Source: Cyanobium sp. ATX 6F1 (GTDB lineage: Bacteria; Cyanobacteriota; Cyanobacteriia; PCC-6307; Cyanobiaceae). From it: 64,000 nt of DNA. Made by a program: the position numbers and the translations under genes. The DNA lies in NCBI RefSeq assembly GCF_024346315.1, contig NZ_JAGQCS010000008.1, positions 90,152 through 154,151 on the forward strand. The letters run 5' to 3'. The notes under the pieces were generated by a model. The model made no database searches. It was not told where the DNA came from and was given only the letters and a program-made list of their open reading frames with translations. Below, piece by piece: positions 37,744 through 49,278 of the stretch; the first letter of the stretch is position 1; each line of letters opens with the position of its first letter.

Positions 37744-40700
37744 TCAGGCGACCACCGGTTCCCGCTGGCCCAGGCCCACGGTCAGGATTTCGCTGGGGGG
37801 CACCAGCACCTTGAAGCGACCACGCCACTGGGGCCAGTTGGCGAGGATCTCGGCCGCCCTCAAGCTCCCGGTGTGCTCCAGGTGCGCCTCCAGCAGGGGC
37901 TTGAGCAAGCGCTCCTGCTCGGGGGTCTCGAGGCTGTGGAGCGTGACGGTTTCGCCGTTGAGCCGGGAGGAGAGCGCCCCCTGCTCATCGAGCAGGAAGG
38001 CCACACCACCGGTCATGCCAGCGGCGACGTTGCGGCCCGTGCTGCCGAGCACCACCACCACACCGCCGGTCATGTACTCACAGCAATGGTCACCGGTGCC
38101 CTCCACCACGGTGCGCGCACCGCTGTTGCGAACGGCGAAACGCTCACCGGCGCGGCCGAGGGCGAACAGCTCGCCGCCGGTGGCGCCATAGAGGCAGGTG
38201 TTACCGAGAATCACCTGACGGCCGGCCTCGCTGACGGCGGGAGGTGGCACCACAACGATGCGCCCTCCATTGATCCCCTTGCCGACATAGTCGTTGGCCT
38301 CACCCTCCAGGCGCAACTCCATGCCCTGGAGCAGGAAGGCCCCGAAGCTCTGACCGGAGGCGCCTTTGAAGCGCAGGTTCACGGCCCCATGGAAGCCGGT
38401 GTTGCCATGGCGGGCGGCGATTTCGCCAGCCAGACGCGCACCCACACTTCGATCGGTGTTGACGATCGCCAGCGAACGGCTCACCCGGCCATGGGATTCG
38501 ATCGCCTCGATCACGTCGATGTCTGCCAAGAGGTCATCTTCAAGGATCGGCCCGTTGCCATGGGCCACGGGCGCATGGCGGAGCCAGCTGCGATCGTCGG
38601 CCCCGGCGATCGGATCGAGCAGGCAGGAGAGATCGAGGGAGCGGGTCTTGGTCAGGGCGATGGAGCGGGGCTCGAGCAGTTCGGTGCGCCCGATCAGATC
38701 CTCCAGCCGCGCCACACCGAGCACGCTCAGCAACTGCCGCACCTCTTCAGCGACGAACAGGAAGAAACTCACCACGTGCTCGGGCAAGCCCGTGAAGCGC
38801 TTGCGCAGCGCCTCCTTCTGGGTGGCCACGCCCACGGGGCAATTGTTGGTGTGGCAGACGCGGGCCATGATGCAGCCCTCGGCAATCATCGCCACCGAGC
38901 CGAAACCGAACTCCTCGGCGCCCAGCAGGGCGGCCAGGATCACATCCCAGCCGGTCTTGAGGCCGCCGTCGGCCCGCAGCAGCACGCGATCGCGCAGACC
39001 GTTCTGGAGCAGGGATCGGTGCACCTCGGTGAGACCCAACTCCCAGGGGCTGCCGGCGTGCTTGATCGAGCTCAGGGGCGAAGCGCCGGTGCCGCCGTCA
39101 TGGCCGGAAATCTGGATCACATCGGCGTTGGCCTTGGCCACGCCGGCGGCGATCGTGCCGATGCCGATCTCCGACACCAGCTTCACCGACACCTTGGCGG
39201 CCGGATGGACCTGGTGCAGGTCGTGGATCAGCTGGGCCAGGTCTTCGATCGAATAGATGTCGTGGTGGGGCGGCGGTGAGATCAGCGCCACCCCGGGCTT
39301 GCTGTTGCGCAGCCAGCCGATGTAGGCATCCACCTTCGGCCCGGGCAGCTGGCCGCCCTCCCCGGGCTTGGCCCCCTGGGCCACCTTGATCTCCAGCTGG
39401 CGGCCGCTGCGCAGGTATTCGGGGGTGACGCCGAAGCGACCGGAGGCGATCTGCTTGATCGCCGAGCAGGCGGAGTCTCCGTTGCGCAGCCCCTTGAGGG
39501 TGGGGAGGGTGGGGGAGTGGCCGCTGGCGTCCACATCGTTGAGGGGGTGGTAGCGGGCTGGATCCTCACCGCCTTCACCACTGTTGCTCTTACCGCCGAT
39601 GCGGTTCATAGCAACGGCCAGCACCTCATGGGCCTCCCTGGAGAGAGCCCCGAGGCTCATGCCGCCGGTGCAGAAGCGCGCGCAGATGCTCTCAACACTC
39701 TCCACCTGATCAAGGGGCAGTGGCGTGGGCGCAGGCCGCAGTTGCAGCAGATCGCGGAGGGCCGTCACCGGCCGATGCTCCAGGAGGGTCTTGTAGGTGG
39801 AGAAGTGGTCGTAGCCGGGGCCAGCGGCCACGGCCGCATGCAGGGCCTTGGCCATCTCCGGGCTGTTGAGGTGGAACTCACCGCCGGTGCGGTACTGCAC
39901 GAAACCCATGAACTCGAGCTTGGTGCGGTTCAGTTCCGGGAAGGCCTTGGCGTGGAAGGCGAGGGTTTCACTGGCGAGATCCGGCAGGCTCAAGCCGGCC
40001 ACCCGGCTGGTGGTGCCCGTGAACGCCAGCTTGATCAGGTCGGCCCCCAGGCCGATGGCCTCGAAGATCTGGGCCCCGTGGTAACTGGCGAGCAGGGAGA
40101 TGCCGATCTTGGAGAGGATCTTGCGCAGGCCGTCTTCCAGGGCCTTGCGCACGTTGGCCTGGGCGCTGGACGCATCGAGGGGAGGCAGCTTGCCCCGCTC
40201 CATCAGCGCCTGGGTCTTGGGGTGGACCAACCAGTGACGGGTGGTTTCCAGGGTGAGCCAGGGGCAGACGGCGCTGGCCCCGAAACCGATCAGACAGGCC
40301 AGGTGGTGGGTGCTCCAGCACTGGGCTGTGTCCACCACCAGGGAGCACTGCAGCCGCAGTCCCAGATCGAGCAGATGGTGATGCACGGCCCCCACCGCCA
40401 GCAGGGAAGGGATGTAGGTGGTGCCGGCCGTGATGCCCCCCCCGGCACGGTCCGAGAGGATCAGGATCTGGGAGCCGCTGCGCACCGCCTCCACCGCGGC
40501 GTGGCAGAGCTCGCCCACCGCCTGCTCCAGTCCCTTGGGACCAGCCAGCACGGGCATCAAAGTCGAAAGGGTGGCCGTGGCCAGGCCCTGCTGGGGGAGG
40601 GCCGCCAATTCGGCCTCGTTGAGCACAGGCGTGCTCAGGTGCAGGACCTGGGCACCATCAGCCTGGGGCCGCAGGGCGGAACCACGGCGCCCGAGGTTCA

Positions 40701-42336
40701 TCTCCAGCGTCATCACCAGCTTTTCCCGCAGGGGGTCGATCGGCGGGTTGGTGACTTGGGCGAACCGTTGCTTGAGGTAGTCGTAGAGCAGGTGGGGCTT
40801 GGAGGAGAGCACCGCCAGGGGGATGTCATCGCCCATGCAGTAGGTGGGCTCCTTGCCCGCTCCGGCCATGTCCTCGATGATCAGATCGAGGTCCTCGGCG
40901 CTGAATCCAACGGCGGTCTGCAGCTGGAGCAGCTCCAGATCACGCAGGTGGCGCTCGTCCTCCCAGGGCTGGGGTGCCAGGCTGCGGCGGCGTTCCGCCA
41001 GCCAGGTGCCGTAGGGATGGCGCTCGGCCGCTTCGGCCTTCACATCCCAGTTGTAAAGAAGACGACCCTGCTCCAGATCGACGGCCAGCATCTGGCCCGG
41101 ACCGAGGCGTCCCTTTTCGATGATCGAACTCTCCTCGAGCTCCACCACGCCGGTTTCTGAGCCCATCACCACCAGTCCGTCGTTGGTGACGCAGTACCGG
41201 GCCGGACGAAGGCCGTTGCGATCGAGGGTGGCCCCAACGCTGCGGCCATCGCTGAACACCAGCAGGGCCGGACCGTCCCAGGGCTCCTGAACACAGGCCG
41301 AGTACTCGTAGAACGCCTGGATGGCCTGGCGGTTCTCCAGCTCGGGCTGAAGCCGGAAAGCCTCCGGCACCAGGGTCATCAGGCTGTCGGTGATCGGACG
41401 GCCGCCGCGCACCATCAGCTCCAGGGTGGCGTCGAGGTTGGCCGAATCGCTGAACGCGTCGTTGACCACGGGCTTGAGATCGGGAGCCGCCTCACCCCAG
41501 ACCTCATCGAGGTGGGATTCGGCCGCCTTGGCCCAGTTCAGGTTGCCCAGCAGGGTGTTGATCTCGCCGTTGTGGCCAAGCAGCCGCATCGGTTGGGCCA
41601 GGGGCCAACGGGGCAAGGTGTTGGTGCTGAAGCGCCGGTGGTAGACGGCGAAGCTGACTTCGAAGCGGGGGTCGCGGAGATCGCCGTAGAAGGCGGCCAG
41701 CACCTCCGAGCGCACCATCCCCTTGTAGACGACGGTGCGGCCGCTGATCGAGGCGAAGTAGAGGTCGACCGGACCAGGCCCCCAGGCCTCCCGAGCCCGG
41801 TCGCCGATGCGCCTGCGGCAGCGAAACAACAGGGCTTCGAGCGCATCGCCGCCCTCACTCCCCTCCACAAGCCACTGCTCAATCACCGGTGCCGTCGTCC
41901 GGGCCAACGGCCCCAGCACGGCGGGATCGACGGGAACAGGTCGCCAGCCCACCGGGCGCAGCCCCAGTCGCTGGGCCTCGCCGTCGCAGAAACGGCGGGC
42001 CTGCTCCCGCAGCTCCGGGTCGGCGGGCAGAAACACCATGCCCAGGCCCCTGCGGCCTGGGGGAACGGCGGCGACCTCAGGCCAAACCTCCTCCAGGAAG
42101 GACCAGGGAATTCCGCAGAGGATGCCAGCCCCATCACCGGAATCCCCGTCAGCTCCGCAACCGCCCCGATGCTCCATGCAGCCGAGGCCCCGCAGGGCCT
42201 GGCTCAGGATCCAGTGGCTGGCCTCTCCGCTCAAGCGGGCCAAAAACCCCACCCCGCAGGCGTCCTTTTCGCCAGCGACCGCCGCCGGAGCAGGGCTGTC
42301 GCAATGGGGCCAAGCGGGACGGGAGGGAAGTGGCAT
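37744..42336 (-). CDS. gltB: Glutamate synthase large subunit, probably ferredoxin-dependent
   Basis: GOGAT converts glutamine and 2-oxoglutarate to two glutamates in the GS-GOGAT cycle. The product has 1530 residues. A short propeptide precedes Cys27 in EKDACGVGFLA, the glutaminase nucleophile. Then come the central and FMN domains (HDGGTGASPLSSIKHAGSPWE), the 3Fe-4S cysteines in CIMARVCHTNNCPVG, and the C-terminal beta-helix. No small subunit (gltD) adjoins it, so the ferredoxin type (glsF) is more likely than the NADPH type. The final domains are complete. Confidence 0.95.
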   Translation of the reverse strand: MPLPSRPAWPHCDSPAPAAVAGEKDACGVGFLARLSGEASHWILSQALRGLGCMEHRGGCGADGDSGDGAGILCGIPWSFLEEVWPEVAAVPPGRRGLGMVFLPADPELREQARRFCDGEAQRLGLRPVGWRPVPVDPAVLGPLARTTAPVIEQWLVEGSEGGDALEALLFRCRRRIGDRAREAWGPGPVDLYFASISGRTVVYKGMVRSEVLAAFYGDLRDPRFEVSFAVYHRRFSTNTLPRWPLAQPMRLLGHNGEINTLLGNLNWAKAAESHLDEVWGEAAPDLKPVVNDAFSDSANLDATLELMVRGGRPITDSLMTLVPEAFRLQPELENRQAIQAFYEYSACVQEPWDGPALLVFSDGRSVGATLDRNGLRPARYCVTNDGLVVMGSETGVVELEESSIIEKGRLGPGQMLAVDLEQGRLLYNWDVKAEAAERHPYGTWLAERRRSLAPQPWEDERHLRDLELLQLQTAVGFSAEDLDLIIEDMAGAGKEPTYCMGDDIPLAVLSSKPHLLYDYLKQRFAQVTNPPIDPLREKLVMTLEMNLGRRGSALRPQADGAQVLHLSTPVLNEAELAALPQQGLATATLSTLMPVLAGPKGLEQAVGELCHAAVEAVRSGSQILILSDRAGGGITAGTTYIPSLLAVGAVHHHLLDLGLRLQCSLVVDTAQCWSTHHLACLIGFGASAVCPWLTLETTRHWLVHPKTQALMERGKLPPLDASSAQANVRKALEDGLRKILSKIGISLLASYHGAQIFEAIGLGADLIKLAFTGTTSRVAGLSLPDLASETLAFHAKAFPELNRTKLEFMGFVQYRTGGEFHLNSPEMAKALHAAVAAGPGYDHFSTYKTLLEHRPVTALRDLLQLRPAPTPLPLDQVESVESICARFCTGGMSLGALSREAHEVLAVAMNRIGGKSNSGEGGEDPARYHPLNDVDASGHSPTLPTLKGLRNGDSACSAIKQIASGRFGVTPEYLRSGRQLEIKVAQGAKPGEGGQLPGPKVDAYIGWLRNSKPGVALISPPPHHDIYSIEDLAQLIHDLHQVHPAAKVSVKLVSEIGIGTIAAGVAKANADVIQISGHDGGTGASPLSSIKHAGSPWELGLTEVHRSLLQNGLRDRVLLRADGGLKTGWDVILAALLGAEEFGFGSVAMIAEGCIMARVCHTNNCPVGVATQKEALRKRFTGLPEHVVSFFLFVAEEVRQLLSVLGVARLEDLIGRTELLEPRSIALTKTRSLDLSCLLDPIAGADDRSWLRHAPVAHGNGPILEDDLLADIDVIEAIESHGRVSRSLAIVNTDRSVGARLAGEIAARHGNTGFHGAVNLRFKGASGQSFGAFLLQGMELRLEGEANDYVGKGINGGRIVVVPPPAVSEAGRQVILGNTCLYGATGGELFALGRAGERFAVRNSGARTVVEGTGDHCCEYMTGGVVVVLGSTGRNVAAGMTGGVAFLLDEQGALSSRLNGETVTLHSLETPEQERLLKPLLEAHLEHTGSLRAAEILANWPQWRGRFKVLVPPSEILTVGLGQREPVVA

Positions 42337-42404
42337 AGCCCGGGATCACCAACTGGAACCGCGGACAATCCCGCCAGGGGACAGGCCGCATCTAGAAGAT
42401 TCAG

Positions 42405-42410
42405 ATCCTA
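42405..42410 (-). promoter_or_regulatory. Candidate -10 of gltB
   Basis: TAGGAT on the minus strand lies 69 bases before the gltB ATG in the 159-bp divergent spacer. I found no perfect NtcA site (GTA-N8-TAC) here. Confidence 0.25.
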
Positions 42411-42495
42411 GGGACTTGCATCCACGGCGCCATGGGCCGTGAACCAGACCATCCATGGATCGGAGCTAAGTTGCTGCTCACGAACCGTGGGCCGA

Positions 42496-44346
42496 ATGGC
42501 AGCCTTTTTTCCGCTGCCGCTGTTGAGCCTGGCCCTGCCGCCGGCCCCACCGCCACCGCCGCCCCTCGAGCGCAGCGGCGAAAGGCTCCCCTCCCCAGGC
42601 AGAGGATTCCGCGGCGCCCAGGAAGGACTGGGAATCGAGCTGAACGGCCAGCGGCTGCAAGCCCGCTGGCGCTGGCTCGACGGCGAGGGACCCGAGCCCG
42701 CCGAGCTCTGGATCCCCCTGGAAGTGCTCCAGGGTCAGATGGGTTTCTCAAGCCGCAGCCTCCCCGATGGCGAGCTGGAGCTGGACTGGTTCGGCCAGAG
42801 CCTGCGGGTGCCGGCGGCCGCCCAGCGCAGCCTCCAAGACGAGGTGGCGATTGAGGTGTCGCGTCCCCTGCTGGCGGCCGGAGCGAGGCCCGAGCGGCTG
42901 GGCCCCCTGCTGCGCCTGCGCCTGCCGCCACCGCAACTGCTGCGGGTGCGCTCCCGCGATGTCAACGGTGGCCGAAGGGTGGTGCTGGATCTGAGCGGGC
43001 CCACCTGGTTGCGCCAGGGGGATGGACAGCTGGCCCTCGATCTGGCCAGCACGGCCGGCCTCCAGCAGCAACTTCAGCGCCTCGGCCTGGGGATCCGTCA
43101 GGGACCAGCCAGCCTCAGCCTGGCCCTCGGCCGTTCCGCAGGGGGCACCCGAATCTCCACCCTGGGGGGTCCGAACCGGGTGGTGATCGACCTGCCGGTC
43201 GTCGCCGTGGGCAGCCAAGGGGACCCCAGTGGTGGCAGCGGCAGCTCGACGGCCACGGAGACGGCCACGGAAGCGAACCCTCGCGATCCGCGCCTGCTGG
43301 CCCTGCAGGGCTCAGGGGTCCAGCTCAGCCGTGAGCTGCGCAGCGTGGGCCAGCGGCGCCTGCTGATCAGCAGCGTGCGACTGGATCCGCGCCGGACCCC
43401 CTTGGATCTCCGGCCGCTCACCCGTCCCGATGGCATGCAGGGCCTCTCCAGCCTGCCTATGCTGGCCCAGCAGGACCAGGCGGTGGTCGCCATCAATGGG
43501 GGCTACTTCAACCGGGTCAACCGGCTACCCCTGGGCGCCGTCCGCGATGGGGGCCGCTGGCTGTCCGGCCCGATCCTCAACCGGGGGGTGATGGCCTGGC
43601 AGGACGCGGACCTGCCCCGCTTCGGCCGCCTGAGCCTCGATGAAAGCCTCACTGACAGAGATGGCCAGCGCTGGCCGATCAGCAGTGTCAACAGCGGCTA
43701 CGTCCAACGGGGGATCAGCCGCTACACCGCTGACTGGGGGCGGTTCTACCGGTCCCTGAGCGGAGCCGAAACGGGTCTGATTCTCAACAACGGGGTTGTT
43801 CAGCAGCGCTTCGAAGCCCAGCAGCTCGGCGAGGGCATCCCCCTGGGTGGCGATGACATCCTTTTGATCGGCAGGGCGGGCGCGCTGCTGCCCTGGGGCG
43901 TGGGCGAGCGCCTGCGGCTCAGCAGCCGAGCGACGGATCCCACCGGCCTGCAGCCCTTCGTGATCGGTGGTGGGCCGCTGCTGCTGCTGGAGGGCCGCTT
44001 CGTGCTCAATGGCACGGCCGAGGGTTTCAGCCCCACCTTCCTCCAGCAGGGGGCCCCGCGCACCGTGGTGGGCAGCGATGGGCGCCAGCTCTGGCTGATC
44101 ACCCTGCAGGGAGTCGGCCACGAAGGACCGACGCTGGGCGAAACCGCCCTCGCCCTGCTGCAGATGGGCCTCAAGGACGCCTTGAACCTGGACGGTGGCA
44201 GTTCCACCGGCTTGGTGATCGCCGGGACCCACACCGTCAAAGGCCGTGGGGTGGCCTCCTCGATCCACAACGGCCTGGGCCTGATCCCCCGACGCACCGC
44301 CCAACTCAACGGGTCCCCAGGGCGCCTGGCGCTTCAGACGCCCTAG
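42496..44346 (+). CDS. Phosphodiester glycosidase (NAGPA) family protein with AMIN-like N-terminus
   Basis: The 616-residue product begins with a short hydrophobic stretch (AAFFPLPLLSLALPP), possibly a signal peptide, followed by a polyproline run. Residues 120-235 contain repeated strands such as RVVLDLSGPTWLRQ and RVVIDLPVVAVG, which look AMIN-like (peptidoglycan-binding). The C-terminal half is the NAGPA fold: VVAINGGYFNRVNRLPLGAVRDG, GVVQQRFEA, and the closing DALNLDGGSSTGLVIAG. Homologues occur in exopolysaccharide contexts. A GTG at 42439 would add 19 codons. The substrate is unknown. Confidence 0.82.
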   Translation: MAAFFPLPLLSLALPPAPPPPPPLERSGERLPSPGRGFRGAQEGLGIELNGQRLQARWRWLDGEGPEPAELWIPLEVLQGQMGFSSRSLPDGELELDWFGQSLRVPAAAQRSLQDEVAIEVSRPLLAAGARPERLGPLLRLRLPPPQLLRVRSRDVNGGRRVVLDLSGPTWLRQGDGQLALDLASTAGLQQQLQRLGLGIRQGPASLSLALGRSAGGTRISTLGGPNRVVIDLPVVAVGSQGDPSGGSGSSTATETATEANPRDPRLLALQGSGVQLSRELRSVGQRRLLISSVRLDPRRTPLDLRPLTRPDGMQGLSSLPMLAQQDQAVVAINGGYFNRVNRLPLGAVRDGGRWLSGPILNRGVMAWQDADLPRFGRLSLDESLTDRDGQRWPISSVNSGYVQRGISRYTADWGRFYRSLSGAETGLILNNGVVQQRFEAQQLGEGIPLGGDDILLIGRAGALLPWGVGERLRLSSRATDPTGLQPFVIGGGPLLLLEGRFVLNGTAEGFSPTFLQQGAPRTVVGSDGRQLWLITLQGVGHEGPTLGETALALLQMGLKDALNLDGGSSTGLVIAGTHTVKGRGVASSIHNGLGLIPRRTAQLNGSPGRLALQTP

Positions 44347-44397
44347 GGACCTGGCCAACACCGCCCGTCAGAATGGGTGGATTGCGTTGATGCCGCC

Positions 44398-44754
44398 ATG
44401 CCCAAGGGTCAGAGTCTGCGCCTGAGCGCGGCCGCCGCCGCGGAGCTTGGACGTCAGGCCGCCGTGGCCGGCACCCCGGGGGTGATGCACCTTGATCTGG
44501 TGGATGGCAGCTGCGAGCGCTGGGTGGTGCGCATTCGCCCCGGCCATCTGGCAGGGGTGCCCGTGGCCCGGGCTGACGGCATCACGCTCCATGCCCCCGC
44601 TGATCAACTGACGCGCCTGAGCGGCCTGAACCTCGACTACCGCGGGGATCTCAGCGGCGGCGGCTTTCTGATCCGTCCGGGCGACGGGGTGCGTTGCTGC
44701 GTCTGTGGTGCCTCCTTCAGCCGATCAGGGGAGGGTGGGACGGCGACAAAGTAA
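44398..44754 (+). CDS. A-type iron-sulfur carrier-like (IscA/HesB-like) protein, divergent
   Basis: The 118-residue product has the A-type architecture: SLRLSAAAAAELGRQAAVAG near the start, a GLNLDYRGDLSGGGFLIR segment and a cysteine-rich end (VRCCVCGASFS). Classic IscA proteins have one Cys in the middle and CGCG at the end. Here the middle Cys is in DGSCERW and the end reads CCVCG, so metal binding may differ. The ATG at 44398 was chosen over an upstream in-frame start. It is followed by the str operon. Confidence 0.7.
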   Translation: MPKGQSLRLSAAAAAELGRQAAVAGTPGVMHLDLVDGSCERWVVRIRPGHLAGVPVARADGITLHAPADQLTRLSGLNLDYRGDLSGGGFLIRPGDGVRCCVCGASFSRSGEGGTATK

Positions 44755-44757
44755 GGT
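44752..44757 (+). promoter_or_regulatory. Candidate -10 of the str operon
   Basis: TAAGGT lies 49 bases before the rpsL ATG and overlaps the last codons of the IscA-like gene. No -35 at normal spacing was found. Confidence 0.3.
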
Positions 44758-44805
44758 GGCGGATTGTCGAAACGGTCGGACGTCCGACCCCCACTCCGGC
44801 CCTCG

Positions 44806-45180
<375 letters not shown>

Positions 45181-45244
45181 GTCCGGTTCGACCGTTCCCC
45201 AGCATTTTTCTCTCACCCGTTCCTGACTCCCTGCCTCCAGGTTT

Positions 45245-45715
45245 ATGTCCCGCCGCAATGCCGCCGAAAAGCGCCCGGTTCTTCCGGATCCGCAGTTCAA
45301 CAGCCGCCTGGCCTCGATGATCGTGGCCCGGCTGATGAAGCACGGCAAAAAGTCCACGGCCCAGCGGATCCTTTCCGACGCCTTCGGCATGATCAACGAC
45401 CGCACCGGTTCCGACCCGCTTGAGCTGTTCGAAACCGCGGTGCGCAACACCACCCCTCTGGTGGAAGTGCGCGCCCGCCGGGTGGGTGGTGCCACCTATC
45501 AGGTGCCGATGGAAGTCCGCCAGGAGCGGGGCACGGCCATGGCCCTGCGCTGGCTGGTGAACTTCTCCCGCGCCCGCAACGGTCGCTCGATGGCCCAGAA
45601 ACTGGCTGGCGAGCTGATGGATGCGGCCAACGAGTCCGGCAACGCCGTCCGCAAGCGCGAAGAAACCCACAAGATGGCAGAAGCCAACAAGGCTTTCGCC
45701 CACTACCGCTACTGA
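45245..45715 (+). CDS. rpsG: 30S ribosomal protein S7 (uS7)
   Basis: uS7 nucleates the 30S head and contacts the E-site. The product has 156 residues, starting [20 protein letters not shown], with the conserved [24 protein letters not shown] and the C-terminal [20 protein letters not shown]. It lies 64 bp after rpsL and 98 bp before fusA. Confidence 0.98.
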   Translation: MSRRNAAEKRPVLPDPQFNSRLASMIVARLMKHGKKSTAQRILSDAFGMINDRTGSDPLELFETAVRNTTPLVEVRARRVGGATYQVPMEVRQERGTAMALRWLVNFSRARNGRSMAQKLAGELMDAANESGNAVRKREETHKMAEANKAFAHYRY

Positions 45716-45723
45716 GCGCAACC

Positions 45724-45748
45724 GGCCGGATCAAGCGAGGATCCGGCC
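45724..45748 (+). promoter_or_regulatory. Strong stem-loop between rpsG and fusA
   Basis: GGCCGGATC (45724-45732) and GATCCGGCC (45740-45748) form a perfect 9-bp stem with a 7-base loop, 9 bases after the rpsG stop. No U-run follows, so attenuation or RNA processing is more likely than clean termination. A TAGAAT hexamer at 45766-45771 could start an internal fusA transcript. Confidence 0.5.
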
Positions 45749-45813
45749 TCTGCAGGGCTGCCCTGTAGAATCAATTCCGCAATTTTAGTTGACAACCTTC
45801 GGAGAAGCTCCCC

Positions 45814-47889
45814 GTGGCCCGCGCCTACCCTTTGGAACGTGTCAGAAATATCGGTATTGCCGCCCATATTGACGCGGGTAAAACCACCACGACCGAGCGA
45901 ATTCTGTTCTATTCGGGTGTCGTCCACAAGATGGGGGAGGTGCACGATGGCGCCGCCGTCACCGACTGGATGGAGCAGGAGCGCGAACGCGGCATCACGA
46001 TCACTGCAGCGGCCATTTCCACCAGCTGGAAGGATCACCGCATCAACATCATCGATACCCCTGGGCACGTTGATTTCACCATCGAGGTGGAGCGCTCGAT
46101 GCGGGTGCTCGATGGGGTTGTCGCTGTCTTCTGCGCCGTCGGTGGCGTTCAGCCCCAGTCGGAAACGGTGTGGCGCCAGGCTGATCGCTACAACGTGCCC
46201 CGCATCGTGTTCGTCAACAAGATGGACCGCACCGGTGCCAATTTCCTCAAGGTTGTCGAGCAGATCAAGGACCGCCTCAAAGCCAAAGGCGCCCCGATCC
46301 AGCTGCCGATCGGCGCCGAAGGCGATCTCAAGGGCATCATCGATCTGGTGAGCCAGAAGGCGATCATCTACACCAACGATCTCGGCACCGACATCATCGA
46401 ATCGGAGATCCCCGACGACATGAAGGAGGAAGCCGCCCAATGGCGGAACAAGCTGATGGAGGTCGTGGCCGAAACCGATGAAGAACTCATCGATGCCTTC
46501 TTGGAAAACGGCGAACTCACCGATGAGCAGCTGATCAAAGGCATCCGTGTCGGTGTCCTCAAGCATGGCCTGGTGCCGATCCTCTGCGGCTCCGCCTTCA
46601 AGAACAAGGGTGTTCAGCTGATGCTCGACGCCGTGGTCGACTACCTGCCGGCCCCGGTCGATGTGCCGCCGATCACCGGTCTGCTCCCCGATGGCACCGA
46701 ATCCAACCGTCCCTGTGACGACAGCGCACCGTTCAGCGGCCTTGCCTTCAAGGTCATGGCCGACCCCTACGGCAAGCTCACCTTCGTGCGCATCTACAGC
46801 GGTGTGCTTCAGAAAGGCAGCTATGTGCTCAATTCCACCAAGGACAAAAAAGAGCGCATCTCTCGCCTGATCCTGCTCAAGGCCGACGACCGCGAGGAAG
46901 TGGACGAGCTGCGGGCGGGCGATCTGGGCGCCGTGCTCGGTCTCAAGGACACCACCACTGGAGACACCCTCTGCGTGGAGAGCGATCCAATCATCCTTGA
47001 ATCGCTGTTCATCCCCGAACCGGTGATTTCCGTGGCGGTGGAGCCCAAGACCAAGGGCGACATGGAAAAGCTCTCCAAAGCGCTCCAGTCTTTGGCCGAG
47101 GAGGATCCCACCTTCCGGGTCTCCACCAACCCCGAAACCAGTCAGACGGTGATCGCCGGCATGGGCGAGTTGCACCTGGAGATCCTCGTGGACCGCATGC
47201 TGCGGGAGTTCAAGGTGGAGGCCAACATCGGTGCACCCCAGGTGTCCTATCGGGAGACCATCCGCGGCAGCGCCAAAGGCGAAGGCAAGTTCGCCCGCCA
47301 GACCGGTGGTAAAGGCCAGTACGGCCATGTGGTGATCGAAATGGGGCCAGGGGAACCTGGTTCAGGCTTTGTCTTCGTCAACAAGATCGTTGGCGGCATC
47401 GTTCCTAAGGAGTACATCGGACCTGCCGAAAACGGCATGAAGGAAACCTGCGAATCCGGCGTGATCGCAGGTTTCCCGATGATCGACATCAAGGTCACCA
47501 TGGTGGACGGTTCTTACCACGATGTGGACTCTTCGGAGATGGCGTTCAAGATCGCCGGATCCCTGGCCTTCAAAGATGGCGTCAAGAAGTGCAATCCTGT
47601 ACTTCTTGAGCCGATGATGAAGGTGGAAGTCGAGATCCCCGAGGACTATCTCGGTTCTGTGATCGGCGACCTTTCCTCCCGTCGCGGCCAGGTCGAAGGC
47701 CAGTCCATCGACAATGGACAGTCCAAGGTCCAGTCCAAGGTGCCTCTGGCCGAAATGTTCGGCTACGCCACCCAGCTCCGATCCATGACTCAGGGTCGGG
47801 GTATCTTCTCGATGGAGTTCAGTCACTACGAGGAAGTCCCTCGGAACGTCGCTGAAGCCATCATCTCCAAGAATCAGGGCAATTCCTGA
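45814..47889 (+). CDS. fusA: Elongation factor G, GTG start
   Basis: EF-G catalyses translocation on the ribosome. The product has 691 residues. The G1 motif [30 protein letters not shown] and the domain IV/V blocks ([20 protein letters not shown]) are all present. The GTG at 45814 is preceded by GGAG at 45801-45804 and gives the family start [14 protein letters not shown]. It lies between rpsG and tuf, as in other bacteria. Confidence 0.98.
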   Translation: MARAYPLERVRNIGIAAHIDAGKTTTTERILFYSGVVHKMGEVHDGAAVTDWMEQERERGITITAAAISTSWKDHRINIIDTPGHVDFTIEVERSMRVLDGVVAVFCAVGGVQPQSETVWRQADRYNVPRIVFVNKMDRTGANFLKVVEQIKDRLKAKGAPIQLPIGAEGDLKGIIDLVSQKAIIYTNDLGTDIIESEIPDDMKEEAAQWRNKLMEVVAETDEELIDAFLENGELTDEQLIKGIRVGVLKHGLVPILCGSAFKNKGVQLMLDAVVDYLPAPVDVPPITGLLPDGTESNRPCDDSAPFSGLAFKVMADPYGKLTFVRIYSGVLQKGSYVLNSTKDKKERISRLILLKADDREEVDELRAGDLGAVLGLKDTTTGDTLCVESDPIILESLFIPEPVISVAVEPKTKGDMEKLSKALQSLAEEDPTFRVSTNPETSQTVIAGMGELHLEILVDRMLREFKVEANIGAPQVSYRETIRGSAKGEGKFARQTGGKGQYGHVVIEMGPGEPGSGFVFVNKIVGGIVPKEYIGPAENGMKETCESGVIAGFPMIDIKVTMVDGSYHDVDSSEMAFKIAGSLAFKDGVKKCNPVLLEPMMKVEVEIPEDYLGSVIGDLSSRRGQVEGQSIDNGQSKVQSKVPLAEMFGYATQLRSMTQGRGIFSMEFSHYEEVPRNVAEAIISKNQGNS

Positions 47890-47928
47890 TCTTCACCCTC
47901 TAAATCCACCCCCCGATTCTTTTTCATC

Positions 47929-49128
<1,200 letters not shown>

Positions 49129-49143
49129 GGCTGATCTAGCCTT

Positions 49144-49170
49144 GCGGGGTGGGGCCAATCCCCACCCCGC
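49144..49170 (+). terminator. Terminator-like hairpin after tuf
   Basis: GCGGGGTGGGG (49144-49154) and CCCCACCCCGC (49160-49170) form a perfect 11-bp stem with a CCAAT loop, 15 bases after the tuf stop. Only a late, weak T tract follows, so it may pause or partly terminate before rpsJ, or protect the 3' end of the processed tuf message. Confidence 0.6.
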
Positions 49171-49278
49171 TTCGATCGATCCTTTTCCAGCACCTCGACA
49201 ATCCAAGCCGACCGGCAGCTGCCCTTCCTTTCAGCAGCCACCGCCGCCGTGCCGCCCCCGCGCTTCTCTCCCATCCCC

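Noticed and set aside
39517..41160. A 547-codon plus-strand open frame inside gltB
   Set aside because: It is antisense to conserved glutamate synthase domains and its product is Gly/Gln/His-rich noise.
45789..45794. Perfect TTGACA before fusA as a -35 element
   Set aside because: It lies only 19 bases before the GTG start, leaving no room for a -10 and a transcription start upstream of the coding region.
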